DNA from: SLDF01 sp964537925
GTDB lineage: Bacteria; Bacteroidota; Bacteroidia; Chitinophagales; Saprospiraceae
NCBI GenBank assembly: GCA_964537925.1
Contig: CAZICV010000001.1
Location: 496,001-560,000 of the forward strand
Reading direction: 5' to 3'
Length of the DNA stretch: 64,000 bases
In this document: one piece after another, positions 35,624 to 44,299 of the stretch
How positions within the stretch are numbered: the first letter of the stretch is position 1
Layout: each line of letters starts with the position of its first letter
Position numbers and translations under genes: made by a program
Notes under the pieces: generated by a model
Told to the model about the DNA's origin: nothing
Database searches by the model: none
The model's input: the letters and a program-made list of their open reading frames with translations, nothing else

Positions 35624-37351
35624 TTGACTACCGCAAAAAACTGGCTCTCCTCCCTACATAGCCGTCAGGACAGACTGGTATTGTTCTTCCTTGCGGGATG
35701 GCTGTTGTTGCACCTGTTGCAGGCAGCCTTCACGGGCATATTGCACGACGAAGCTTATTACTGGATGTACAGCCGCAGGCTGGCCTGGGGATATTTTGAT
35801 CATCCTCCGGGCATCGCCGTCCTGGTCAAAGCGGGATATTATCTCATTCCCCATACCCTGGGAGTACGGTTGTTTACCTGCCTGCTGGCGCCCGTAGGAT
35901 TCTGGATGATCTGGCGGATCGCCGCTTCTTATGGCGCACGTGCTACAGACCTGTTGTATCTCATAGCCGGCACCTTGCTCTGTCACATGTTTTCTTTCGT
36001 ATCGACGCCGGACGCCCCCCTGCTTGTGCTCACCTGCCTGTACCTGTACCTGTACCGGCGCTACCTGCAGCAGGATGACTGGCGCAACGCACTGCTGCTG
36101 GGCATTTGCATCGCTTTGATGTTTTACACCAAGTATCACACAGCGCTGATATTACTGCTGACCATTGCCGCATATCCGCGGCTTCTGCTCAGGAGGACTT
36201 TCTACCTGGTAGCCGGTGTCGCTTTGCTGTGTTTTCTCCCGCATATCCTGTGGCAGCAGGCCCATGACTGGCCTTCCATACGATTTCACCTTGCAGGCAG
36301 GAGCCGTGAGGCCTATGCACCGTTTATAACTTACTCGTATATTCTGAATGAGATACTTGTATTCGGCCCGCTGATCAGTCTTCCGATGTTCTGGATACTG
36401 CGTCGGAGGCCATCCGGCGACATCTTCCTGCGGACCTTGTACGTGCTTTTCTGGGGCTTCCTGGGCTTCTTCATGCTCAGCAGTTTCAGGGGATGGGTGG
36501 AGCCACATTGGACAAGCCCTGTAGTCCCGGCTTTCCTGGTGCTGGGCGCCATAGGACTGCGTACGCAAAGCAAGGGCATGCAACAGTTCATCCGGCAGGC
36601 CGGGCTCCTCACCTTTCTGCTTTTGCTGCCACTGCGGTATATCCTGACCGACGGCGATCTCGCCGCAAGATGGGGTATGCACACCGAGATACACAACTGG
36701 GACAAGTGGGCAGAGGCTATTCAACGAAAGACCGGAGATCTGCCTGTTATCTTCCTGGGATCCTTCCAGCGGCCGGCCAAATACACATACTTCACAGGCA
36801 AGTTTGCCACATCGCTCAATCCCAATACATACCGGCTCAACCAGTATGATCTCTGGCGTTTTGAAGATACACTGCAGGGACGCCGTGTAGCGCTCCTGAC
36901 CCGCAACCCGAGCGAGTTTACAAGTGATTCCGTCCGGACACCTACAGGCGACAAGCTTTACATCGGGATCATCCCGGCATTACGCAGTTATTATGATCTG
37001 CCAATAGACCTGGAACTCCCCGGACCCGAAAGCAGCTATCCCGCGGGAGGCAGGATCGAAGCTCGCATCACCTTGCACAATACCCGGTCCGAGCCCATCA
37101 TTCTACCCGGCGAAGGCGACAGCGCCATCGTATTGAAATGCACCTATTTTCTCTACAAAGGGATCGTTTTACAGGAGCCGGTTGAGGTACTATGGCCGGA
37201 CAGCGTACTCCAGCCCGGCAAATCCGTCAGCGTCGCTGTACAAATACCTGTTCCGGATAAAAAAGGTGTGTACCAGATGACCTTATCGCTTGACACCTAC
37301 CCGTTGCCGAGCGCTATGAACAGTGGATATCATAGGATAGAAGCTGAATAA
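35624..37351 (+). CDS. GT39/PMT_2-family membrane glycosyltransferase
   Basis: A 575-residue protein initiated at a TTG, because the first in-frame ATG lies after the key loop. That loop reads LHDEAYYWMYSRRLAWGYF followed by DHPPG, the signature acidic pair and PP turn of ArnT/PMT_2 enzymes. About ten hydrophobic helices span residues 18-345; a periplasmic C-terminal domain from about 350 ends in a beta-sandwich-like region (about 450-575). It should transfer a sugar from a polyprenyl-phosphate donor. It begins 47 bases after thrS and converges on marR. Confidence 0.85.
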   Translation: MTTAKNWLSSLHSRQDRLVLFFLAGWLLLHLLQAAFTGILHDEAYYWMYSRRLAWGYFDHPPGIAVLVKAGYYLIPHTLGVRLFTCLLAPVGFWMIWRIAASYGARATDLLYLIAGTLLCHMFSFVSTPDAPLLVLTCLYLYLYRRYLQQDDWRNALLLGICIALMFYTKYHTALILLLTIAAYPRLLLRRTFYLVAGVALLCFLPHILWQQAHDWPSIRFHLAGRSREAYAPFITYSYILNEILVFGPLISLPMFWILRRRPSGDIFLRTLYVLFWGFLGFFMLSSFRGWVEPHWTSPVVPAFLVLGAIGLRTQSKGMQQFIRQAGLLTFLLLLPLRYILTDGDLAARWGMHTEIHNWDKWAEAIQRKTGDLPVIFLGSFQRPAKYTYFTGKFATSLNPNTYRLNQYDLWRFEDTLQGRRVALLTRNPSEFTSDSVRTPTGDKLYIGIIPALRSYYDLPIDLELPGPESSYPAGGRIEARITLHNTRSEPIILPGEGDSAIVLKCTYFLYKGIVLQEPVEVLWPDSVLQPGKSVSVAVQIPVPDKKGVYQMTLSLDTYPLPSAMNSGYHRIEAE

Positions 37352-37372
37352 GCTCCCCCGTGACAGAACTCC

Positions 37373-38092
37373 TCATAAGGGCCAGACACCAGTGCCTGGC
37401 ATGTTATGAGGCATTGGTGACCGGGCGGTCAGTTGATGCAGTTCCTCATCTCTTCGGTGCAGGTAATTGTAGAAATGAAAATCATCCAGTTTCTTCAGCA
37501 GAAAGGCCAATTGGGTCTTCTCCGCTTCAGACAGCGGCCCGGCTGCTACTCTACCTAGCACATCCATCGAGCTGAAAAGGCGGAATAGCTCCTGCCTGCC
37601 AGCCGGAGTGATAGCGACCAACTGGCTCCTTTGGTCATCCGGGTTTTCCTGCTGAGTGACAAGTTCGAGTTTGACCAGCCGCCTGATGATCTCAATACCG
37701 GCAGATTTTTCATGTACGTTTTTCTTGATGAGTTCTGCCTTCGTCAGCGCTTGATACTGAAGCAATGTAGCCAGGTAGCTGAATTCCTCCAGGGTCTTGA
37801 CAGATGAATCGCGAAATACCTTGCGAGAATAGTGCTTTACATACCTGTACATGAAAAGCAGATGCTGTGCGATCACCCGGTCTATATCCATAGGGATCTG
37901 AGGCATGTCCGGAGACTGCCGCAGTTCCCGTGCACGCTCCATATCTACGTGGTTGTTAACCAGTTCCTCAAGCTCTGTCTGTCGCATAAACGCAACAAGC
38001 CCGTCAAAACTGAGCCCCTGCGACTCCGTATCCATCTTACTGTAGCGGTCTATCTTTTCCACTACATATTTGATCAGTTCTACAGCTTCCAT
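37373..38092 (-). CDS. MarR-family regulator divergent from the carotenoid operon
   Basis: A 239-residue protein, longer than the usual 140-180 for MarR. The first 80 residues are helical and without clear family match (VDMERARELRQSPDMPQIP). The winged-helix region (about 100-200) has LATLLQYQALTKAELIKKN, SAGIEIIRRLVKLELVTQQE and DQRSQLVAITPAGRQELF. It probably senses a small molecule and represses DNA at the palindrome just upstream of its own start. It is divergent from crtI with a 328-base spacer, so control of the carotenoid operon is a fair inference but not shown. Confidence 0.85.
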   Translation of the reverse strand: MEAVELIKYVVEKIDRYSKMDTESQGLSFDGLVAFMRQTELEELVNNHVDMERARELRQSPDMPQIPMDIDRVIAQHLLFMYRYVKHYSRKVFRDSSVKTLEEFSYLATLLQYQALTKAELIKKNVHEKSAGIEIIRRLVKLELVTQQENPDDQRSQLVAITPAGRQELFRLFSSMDVLGRVAAGPLSEAEKTQLAFLLKKLDDFHFYNYLHRRDEELHQLTARSPMPHNMPGTGVWPL

Positions 38093-38113
38093 TCAATCAC
38101 ATACGATTCAAAA

Positions 38114-38127
38114 GTACATATTTGTAC
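38114..38127. promoter_or_regulatory. Candidate MarR operator between marR and crtI
   Basis: GTACA-TATT-TGTAC is a perfect 5-4-5 inverted repeat 22 bases upstream of the marR start. The size and AT-rich centre suit a MarR dimer site. The rest of the spacer to crtI (38128-38420) has no second strong copy; an 85-codon open frame there (38173-38427) has no coding-like features. Confidence 0.45.
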
Positions 38128-38420
38128 AAAATAAGATAAAAATTAGTCCAATTATACACCAATATTTCCCCTTTGGTTAACTTCGTAATCATCTTGCCTG
38201 CCTCAGATATGAAAAATATAGTAGTCATGGACGGGTCTTCTTCTTTGCCTGAAGCTCATATCGCTTCTCTTTTCGACTGCGCAAATCCGAAGAGGCATAA
38301 AAGTACGTATGAATTATTGATGACCCCGCATGTCATTCCGAGCATCGTACCCTACTGCCCCGAATGGGCTTATCCATGCATTGTGCGATTCGACCTGCCC
38401 GCCCCAAAAAGGAAATTTGT

Positions 38421-39899
38421 ATGGTAAGTGTTATAGGGGCCGGCATATCGGGCCTGGTAGCGGCCTGCTATCTTGCCCGCGCAGGAGAAGAGGTGCATGT
38501 ATTCGAGAAAAACAGCACTCCGGGCGGACGGGCACGACAGTTTTCAGCCGCAGGATTCACCTTCGATATGGGTCCGAGCTGGTATTGGATGCCTGAAGTG
38601 ATGGAAGAGTTTTTCCGCGACTTCGGCAAATCTGCGGCGGATTATTACCAGTTGCAAAGACTTTCGCCATCCTACACGGTATACTTCGAAGGCAGAAAGA
38701 TTGAAGTTCCTTCCTCTCTGCCAGAACTAAGATGTCTGTTTGAAGAGCTTGAGCCAGGCAGTGGACGTCAGCTTGACAGATATCTTGATCTTGCCGCAAA
38801 AAAATACCGGTTGGGCATGGGAGATTATGCACGTCGCCCATCGCTCAGGCTCGGAGAGTTTATCACCAGGGAGGTAGGTAGGGCTTTGATCGGTCTCCAA
38901 ATACTATCCAATATGGAGTACCATGTCAATGCCTATTTCCGCCACCCGCTGATCCGCCGCATCATGCAGTTCCCGGTATTATTCCTGGGAGCCATGCCGG
39001 AGCGTATACCTGCCATGTACAGCCTCATGAACTATGCCGACTGCGTATTGGGTACCTGGTACCCGATGGGTGGTATGCACGAGATCATCCGGGCTATGTA
39101 CCAGGTTGCCCTCGAATCGGGCGTACGGTTTCATTTCGATTGTGGTATACAAGGCATCCGCACACAGGGGGGCAGAGCTACAGCGCTCGATACTTCGCAG
39201 GGCCAGGTCCGGACAGACTATGTCATCGGAAGCGGCGACTACCATCATATCGAAGGACTGCTGCCGGAGGGGTCGAGGAGTTATGATAGTGCCTACTGGG
39301 AGCGGCGGGAGATGGCCCCTTCGTCCCTGCTGTTTTACCTCGGCGTAGACAGAAAACTGCCGCTCACGCACCATAGTCTTTTCTTCGACGCTGACTTTGG
39401 CAGGCACGCTGCCCAGCTATACCGGCAGCCCGCCTGGCCCGACGATCCTTTGTTCTATGTATGTGCGCCTTCCGTGACAGATCCTGCAGTGGCCCCTCCC
39501 GGCCATGAGAATCTTTTCATCCTCATACCCGTAGCCGCAGGACTGGCTGATATCACGAATGATGAGAAAGACCGGTATCTCGACCTGGTGATGCAACGGC
39601 TCGAGAAGCATACGGGCGTTTCAGTGCGTCCTCATATACGATACAAAAGGACATACTCGGTGGCCGACTTCAGCAGCGACTACAATGCCTTCAAAGGCAA
39701 TGCCTATGGTCTTGCCAACACACTCAGGCAGACTGCTTTCCTCAAACCTTCTCTGCAAAGCAGGAAGGTAAAAAACCTCTGCTACTGCGGGCAGCTGACC
39801 GTTCCCGGGCCAGGCGTTCCCCCTGCGATCCTATCGGGCAGGATAGCTGCGGCGCATACACTCAAATATATCCGTCACCATTCACCCGCCACGACCTGA
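38421..39899 (+). CDS. crtI: Phytoene desaturase
   Basis: A 492-residue FAD enzyme starting at MVSVIGAGISGLVAACYLAR, with the GxGxxG dinucleotide loop in the first ten residues and EKNSTPGGRARQF after it. SAAGFTFDMGPSWYWMPEV and the C-terminal NLCYCGQLTVPGPGVPPAIL are typical of bacterial CrtI. It desaturates phytoene in steps to lycopene at the membrane. It leads the crtI-crtB-crtZ-crtY operon; crtB starts 6 bases after its stop. An upstream extension to 38364 is in frame but begins before the family's start. Confidence 0.94.
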   Translation: MVSVIGAGISGLVAACYLARAGEEVHVFEKNSTPGGRARQFSAAGFTFDMGPSWYWMPEVMEEFFRDFGKSAADYYQLQRLSPSYTVYFEGRKIEVPSSLPELRCLFEELEPGSGRQLDRYLDLAAKKYRLGMGDYARRPSLRLGEFITREVGRALIGLQILSNMEYHVNAYFRHPLIRRIMQFPVLFLGAMPERIPAMYSLMNYADCVLGTWYPMGGMHEIIRAMYQVALESGVRFHFDCGIQGIRTQGGRATALDTSQGQVRTDYVIGSGDYHHIEGLLPEGSRSYDSAYWERREMAPSSLLFYLGVDRKLPLTHHSLFFDADFGRHAAQLYRQPAWPDDPLFYVCAPSVTDPAVAPPGHENLFILIPVAAGLADITNDEKDRYLDLVMQRLEKHTGVSVRPHIRYKRTYSVADFSSDYNAFKGNAYGLANTLRQTAFLKPSLQSRKVKNLCYCGQLTVPGPGVPPAILSGRIAAAHTLKYIRHHSPATT

Positions 39900-39905
39900 A
39901 GGCCT

Positions 39906-40763
39906 ATGGACCAACTCAATATATACCACAGGGCCAGCTCGGCCTGCAGCGAAGCTGTCACCAGGTACTACAGTACCTCCTTCAGCAAGGCTATTACCAT
40001 GCTGCATCCCGAGCTGCACATGCCCATACATGCGATCTACGGGTTCGTACGCATAGCGGACGAGATCGTAGACAGCTTTCACCAGTACGACAAACAGGCG
40101 CTGCTGGACGGGTTCAGGGCACAGACTTTCACAGCCATACAAGACGGCATCAGTACCAATCCCGTACTGCAGAGTTTCCAGTGGGTGGTTAGCCGGTACG
40201 ATATACCCGGCTCATATATAGACGCTTTCTTCGACAGTATGTATGCCGACCTGGACAAGAAAGAGTGGCGCACGGAAGAAGAACTCAATACATATATCTA
40301 CGGATCGGCCGAAGTAGTGGGGTTGATGTGCCTGCAGGTTTTCTGCGAAGGCGACAGTGCTCTCGCCAGGCAGATGGTACCGGAGGCACGTGCTTTGGGG
40401 GCGGCTTTCCAGAAGGTCAATTTCCTCCGGGACATCAGTGTGGATACGAGCTACCTGGGACGCCGCTATTTCCCCGGGCTGGACCTGACTACCTTTGACG
40501 AACGGCTCAAACAAAGCATCGAGTCCGGTATAGAGGAAGATTTCAGGGTTGCATACAGCGGTATAAAACGGTTACCTTTAAAAGCGCGGTGGGGCGTATT
40601 GCTGGCCTATCGCTATTACTACAAGCTATTCAACAAGATAAGAAAGCTACCGCCCAAGGCCATATGGAAACAGCGTATCCGCATCAACAACCTGCACAAG
40701 GCGCTACTGCTCATAGAGATGTCCCTGCTCAGCAGGTGGCCGCTCACCAGGCCCAGGACCTAG
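39906..40763 (+). CDS. crtB: Phytoene synthase
   Basis: A 285-residue squalene/phytoene synthase. The two Asp-rich motifs that bind Mg2+-diphosphate are present: RIADEIVDSFHQYD near residues 48-61 and NFLRDISVDTSYLGRRYFP near 171-189. The YSTSFSKAITML segment near the N-terminus is the usual first active-site helix. It condenses two geranylgeranyl-diphosphates to phytoene. The gene is tightly placed after crtI (6 bases) and 52 bases before crtZ. Confidence 0.94.
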   Translation: MDQLNIYHRASSACSEAVTRYYSTSFSKAITMLHPELHMPIHAIYGFVRIADEIVDSFHQYDKQALLDGFRAQTFTAIQDGISTNPVLQSFQWVVSRYDIPGSYIDAFFDSMYADLDKKEWRTEEELNTYIYGSAEVVGLMCLQVFCEGDSALARQMVPEARALGAAFQKVNFLRDISVDTSYLGRRYFPGLDLTTFDERLKQSIESGIEEDFRVAYSGIKRLPLKARWGVLLAYRYYYKLFNKIRKLPPKAIWKQRIRINNLHKALLLIEMSLLSRWPLTRPRT

Positions 40764-40815
40764 TGCGGCCGATCCGCCAATCTATCACACCGCCCAAGCT
40801 CATTATATTTACTAC

Positions 40816-41307
40816 ATGCAGATATTAGCCGGTATATCCATCACAGTCTTGACCTTCCTGCTTATGGAGGCCATCACCTGGCTGACACATCGCTATGTGA
40901 TGCACGGATTTCTCTGGTCCCTGCACAAGGACCACCATCAGCCATCGGGCGGATTCTGGGAACGCAACGATCTCTTCGCCGTTTTCTTTGCCGTACCCTG
41001 TATGATCCTCTTTTACCTCGGCACTTACACTGCATATAGCTGGCTGATCTACGTGGCTATCGGCATACTGCTCTACGGCATAGGTTACTTCCTGGTACAC
41101 GACATCATCATACACCAGCGCGTCAAATGGCTCTCCCGCTCTGCCAATCCCTATGTACGGGCGCTTCGCTGGGCGCACAAGATGCACCACAAGCACCTGG
41201 GCGCCAGCCCGGGCGAGTCCTTTGGCTTCCTGTACGTAGAGAAAAAATACCGGGACAAGATCCGCAGAGACGACGAACGCAAAAAACATGGAGCGGACAA
41301 AGGTTGA
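40816..41307 (+). CDS. crtZ: Beta-carotene hydroxylase
   Basis: A 163-residue membrane di-iron hydroxylase. The eight-histidine clusters are complete: THRYVMHGFLWSLHKDHH (residues about 24-40), VHDIIIHQRVKW (about 94-106) and HKMHHKHLG (about 119-127). Hydrophobic helices lie near 5-20 and 50-85. It hydroxylates the beta-rings at C3/C3', giving zeaxanthin from beta-carotene. Its end overlaps the start of crtY by 20 bases, coupling the two. Confidence 0.94.
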   Translation: MQILAGISITVLTFLLMEAITWLTHRYVMHGFLWSLHKDHHQPSGGFWERNDLFAVFFAVPCMILFYLGTYTAYSWLIYVAIGILLYGIGYFLVHDIIIHQRVKWLSRSANPYVRALRWAHKMHHKHLGASPGESFGFLYVEKKYRDKIRRDDERKKHGADKG

Positions 41308-42457
41308 TTACCTGGTCATAGGTGCAGGCCTGGCCGGGCTCAGCCTGGCACTCGAACTAAGCGATCTGCTGGAGCGGACAGGCAGGACCATGCTCATCCT
41401 GGATGCTTCGATTGGCGGCTATCCCCCGAGGACATGGTCCTTCTGGGAAGCAGGCCCAGGTTCCTACGACGATCTTCTCGCAGCACAATGGTCGTCAGTA
41501 TACATAGCAGGCGGCGAGGAGTCTCTCCGTCGGGATATCCGTCCTTACCGGTACAAGACGCTCAGTTCGGACGCATTCAGGACTTATGCATTTGACCGAC
41601 TGGCCAATTGCGCCTGTATCAGCTTCCGGGAAGACACCGTCAGGGCCCTTTCGACCATACGCTCCGGCACAGGCAGAGTGCTGATACAAGGCAGCAAGGG
41701 CGAATATATCGCTGACAGGGTCTTCGATAGTCGCTGGTCACCTGCCGATCTGCAGGGTTTTGCAGGGATCACACTCTGGCAGCAGTTCAAGGGGTGGTTT
41801 GTCGAGACTGACAGCCCGGTCTTCGATCCCGGCACAGTCGACATGATGGACTTCCGCACAGAGCAGGACCAGGGAGCTGTAGCATTTTTCTATGTCCTCC
41901 CTTTCTCGGACAGGAGAGCGCTGGTCGAGTACACCCTTTTCACTGCCACGGCAGCAGAAAAGTCCCTGCTCGATCAAAAGCTGGCTGATTATATGCGGGA
42001 CAAAACCGGCGGCGACGCATACCACATCCGGGACAAGGAGTACGGTATGATACCCATGACCGGATACCGTTTCACGCAGCGTGTCCCGTATGTATATCCC
42101 ATCGGTACGGCAGGCGGATGCAGCAAGCCGTCGTCGGGCTACACCTTCACCTTCGTGCAGCGGCAGGTACAGCATATCCGCCTACGGCTGGAGCAGGATC
42201 GTTTCCGCACCAGTCTCATGCACATCGGCAGATTCCATTTTTACGACCGGGTACTACTGAGGGTCATCGCCCGCGAGCCGGCCAGGGGGAGCGATGTTTT
42301 CGTCCGTCTCTTTCGCCGCAATCCTCCTGCTCGCGTCCTCAGGTTTCTCAACAACGATACCACCCTCATGGACGAGATACGCATCTTCGCCACACTGCCT
42401 ATAGGCGCCTTTCTCAGATCTGCCGTCACAGAGTTGTTCAGTCCTGGCAGCAGGTAG
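41288..42457 (+). CDS. crtY: Lycopene beta-cyclase (CrtY type)
   Basis: A 389-residue flavoprotein. The N-terminal DYLVIGAGLAGLSLALEL FAD loop, PRTWSFWEAGPG (the family W-S-F-W region) and DRVFDSRW place it with CrtY-type cyclases. The motif GMIPMTGYRFTQRVPYVYPI and GTAGGCSKPSSGYTF are typical of the central region. It cyclises both ends of lycopene to beta-carotene. It is the last gene of the crt operon, starting inside crtZ. No crtW ketolase is present here, so zeaxanthin is the predicted end product of this operon. Confidence 0.92.
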   Translation: MERTKVDYLVIGAGLAGLSLALELSDLLERTGRTMLILDASIGGYPPRTWSFWEAGPGSYDDLLAAQWSSVYIAGGEESLRRDIRPYRYKTLSSDAFRTYAFDRLANCACISFREDTVRALSTIRSGTGRVLIQGSKGEYIADRVFDSRWSPADLQGFAGITLWQQFKGWFVETDSPVFDPGTVDMMDFRTEQDQGAVAFFYVLPFSDRRALVEYTLFTATAAEKSLLDQKLADYMRDKTGGDAYHIRDKEYGMIPMTGYRFTQRVPYVYPIGTAGGCSKPSSGYTFTFVQRQVQHIRLRLEQDRFRTSLMHIGRFHFYDRVLLRVIAREPARGSDVFVRLFRRNPPARVLRFLNNDTTLMDEIRIFATLPIGAFLRSAVTELFSPGSR

Positions 42458-42903
42458 GTATTGTCGTTCAGTATGATACCGCTTATTGGTCTGTACCTCC
42501 TGAAACAGTCACTTCAAAGCAGGAATATACTCTTCTAAAGAATCCGGTTAAATACGAAACGGGGCTTCTGTCCCCGGCCGGGTTCACCCTCGATCGGAGA
42601 AGAACTTTCAAACCGCATCAGGCTGATATAACTAACTATCCGATCCGAGTCAATGCGTACTGACCGGATCCAGGCGGCCGGACACCGTCTTCAACTCACC
42701 TTGCCAATTGGCACAGATTATTATTCGATTTGACTGTTTCAATCAACCAATCACACTGATCATCCTCTTACACTGAGGCTCTACCACTATTCATTTGGTA
42801 GCGGGCGCACTCTGGCAATGAAAAAATCCGAAAACATACATCAGTCACATTATCATTTAACAATAAAAAATACTATATTGACAGGATAGCGAAAACATAA
42901 TTG
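42458..42903. other. Non-coding spacer after the crt operon
   Basis: About 446 bases without a gene. The final 120 bases are strongly AT-rich (runs such as TTTAACAATAAAAAATAC) and probably carry the promoter of the lipoprotein gene at 42904. I see no strong terminator for the crt operon. Confidence 0.45.
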
Positions 42904-43458
42904 ATGCCACACAAATCACGATATGATTTTTTAATTTTCAAATTCAAGCAGATTGTGAAAAATCTATCCCTGATACTGTTCGCTCTCCTGCTGCTGTCTG
43001 CCTGTGAGAAAGTCACGGACCAGCAACAGTTTGACGAGCCACATATCGTTGGCCTTATGCCGCTGGATTGTGATTACTGTTCGGACGCTGTAATTGACCA
43101 CAGTTGCTGTTGTATCCTGGAGCTCGTGCCGCCCACTGCCAGCGCTTCGATCGAGCTCTGCGGCACGACGACCAACCCCGGAAGCGGCTCCTGTACACCT
43201 ACCCCTCCTCCAGGCTGCGAGCAGAATACAGGCCCCGTACTGGATACCACGACGATCAACACCGTGGCTCCCTATGAATTCTGTGCAGCGCGTGAAGCCA
43301 CTTTCCGGGTGACCAATACGGGTACTTCAAGCGCCCGGGTCAAGATCACCTGCTTCTCAGGCGCTATTTCACCCCCGTCCGTAATACTGGCTCTGGGCAG
43401 CAACGACTCACGCTATATAGAAGTGACGGCAGACTGTGTGGCCGTAGAATGCATGTAG
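42904..43458 (+). CDS. Cysteine-rich hypothetical lipoprotein
   Basis: A 184-residue protein beginning MPHKSRYDFLIFKFKQIV. A signal peptide with lipobox LLLLSACEK (Cys near residue 36) predicts an outer-membrane or inner-membrane lipoprotein. Mature protein contains CDYCSDAVIDHSCCC, then SIELCGTTTNPGSGSC, CEQ, CAAR, CFSG and a terminal VAVECM, about twelve cysteines, so several disulfides are likely. The second half (TFRVTNTGTSSARVKI) resembles a beta-sandwich of the DUF11/CARDB style. Function unknown; it starts the lineage-specific block. Confidence 0.7.
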   Translation: MPHKSRYDFLIFKFKQIVKNLSLILFALLLLSACEKVTDQQQFDEPHIVGLMPLDCDYCSDAVIDHSCCCILELVPPTASASIELCGTTTNPGSGSCTPTPPPGCEQNTGPVLDTTTINTVAPYEFCAAREATFRVTNTGTSSARVKITCFSGAISPPSVILALGSNDSRYIEVTADCVAVECM

Positions 43459-43728
43459 CAGCCGGATACGGCCATAGGCAGATCTATGCTTGTTTATTTA
43501 TATACCGCTCTTGCCGGGCTGACTATAGCATCCTTCCAACGGATTTATAAGGCTGGTGATCTGGGGCAGCGGATCCCCGATCGATCATGTCGTCACATCT
43601 CCTTGACTGACCTTTGCATTGGCAACACGACCGGCAGGCCATGACATGCATTTTGGCCGCTTCCATCATTCGTTGAGATCTATTGGGATTAGTTAGCCTT
43701 ACTGTTCTCGTCTCAGATCACCCTGCTC

Positions 43729-44241
43729 TCAGTTCAAAAACGGCCTCAACTGCTCCTTCTGCCTCTCGTACAGCCCTCGATTCCCATTGATCGGAATATG
43801 GATGGCGCTGCCACGTCCGGACTTGAGACCTATCCTGCCTCCCAGGATCACACCGCCCACCAGCGCACCGATACCCAGTACCACTGTAGCTGGACCCAGT
43901 AGTACCGCTTCGATCCCGTCCATACTGGCAGCCCCTGCCAGTATCGCCAGGCCCGGTATGCTCCCTATCGCCATTCCCACAAGCAGGCCCCTCCCGCTGC
44001 GGTCTTTCTTCGTCCGCAGGTCGATATAGTGGATATCCTCCACCGCCAGCAGGATACTCTGCTCCCTGGTATCGGTCAACAGTATAGAATCAGCCTCAAG
44101 AGACCGCAGGTAGCCGATCTTCTTGCGTTGTGTTTCGAATGTCTTCACCTCCGCCAGGCGCAGGGTGTCTCCCGATTGTGCCACGCAGATGAGCGACAGG
44201 CATAGCATGGAGAATACAAAGCATACTCTGTATACTAACAT
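43729..44241 (-). CDS. Hypothetical protein with glycine-rich membrane hairpin
   Basis: A 170-residue protein starting at MLVYRVCFVFSMLCLSLI. It has a signal peptide (1-23), then a beta-rich segment with LRLAEVKTFETQRKKIG and SILLTDTREQSILL, and a glycine-rich hydrophobic hairpin (GLLVGMAIGSIPGLAILAGA, VVLGIGALVGGVILGG), then a short soluble tail. The beta-domain-plus-glycine-hairpin layout is similar to the protein at 24293 and is common in Bacteroidota as uncharacterised exported proteins. It follows the PQQ-like gene on the minus strand. Confidence 0.65.
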   Translation of the reverse strand: MLVYRVCFVFSMLCLSLICVAQSGDTLRLAEVKTFETQRKKIGYLRSLEADSILLTDTREQSILLAVEDIHYIDLRTKKDRSGRGLLVGMAIGSIPGLAILAGAASMDGIEAVLLGPATVVLGIGALVGGVILGGRIGLKSGRGSAIHIPINGNRGLYERQKEQLRPFLN

Positions 44242-44299
44242 AGTTAGATAGTCTTTTTGAATGAAATTAATTGTCTCGCGGCCTGTCACAGCCACTCCC

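Noticed and set aside
38173..38427. 84-codon open frame upstream of and overlapping crtI
   Set aside because: No family resemblance, atypical composition, and it occupies the divergent marR/crtI control region.
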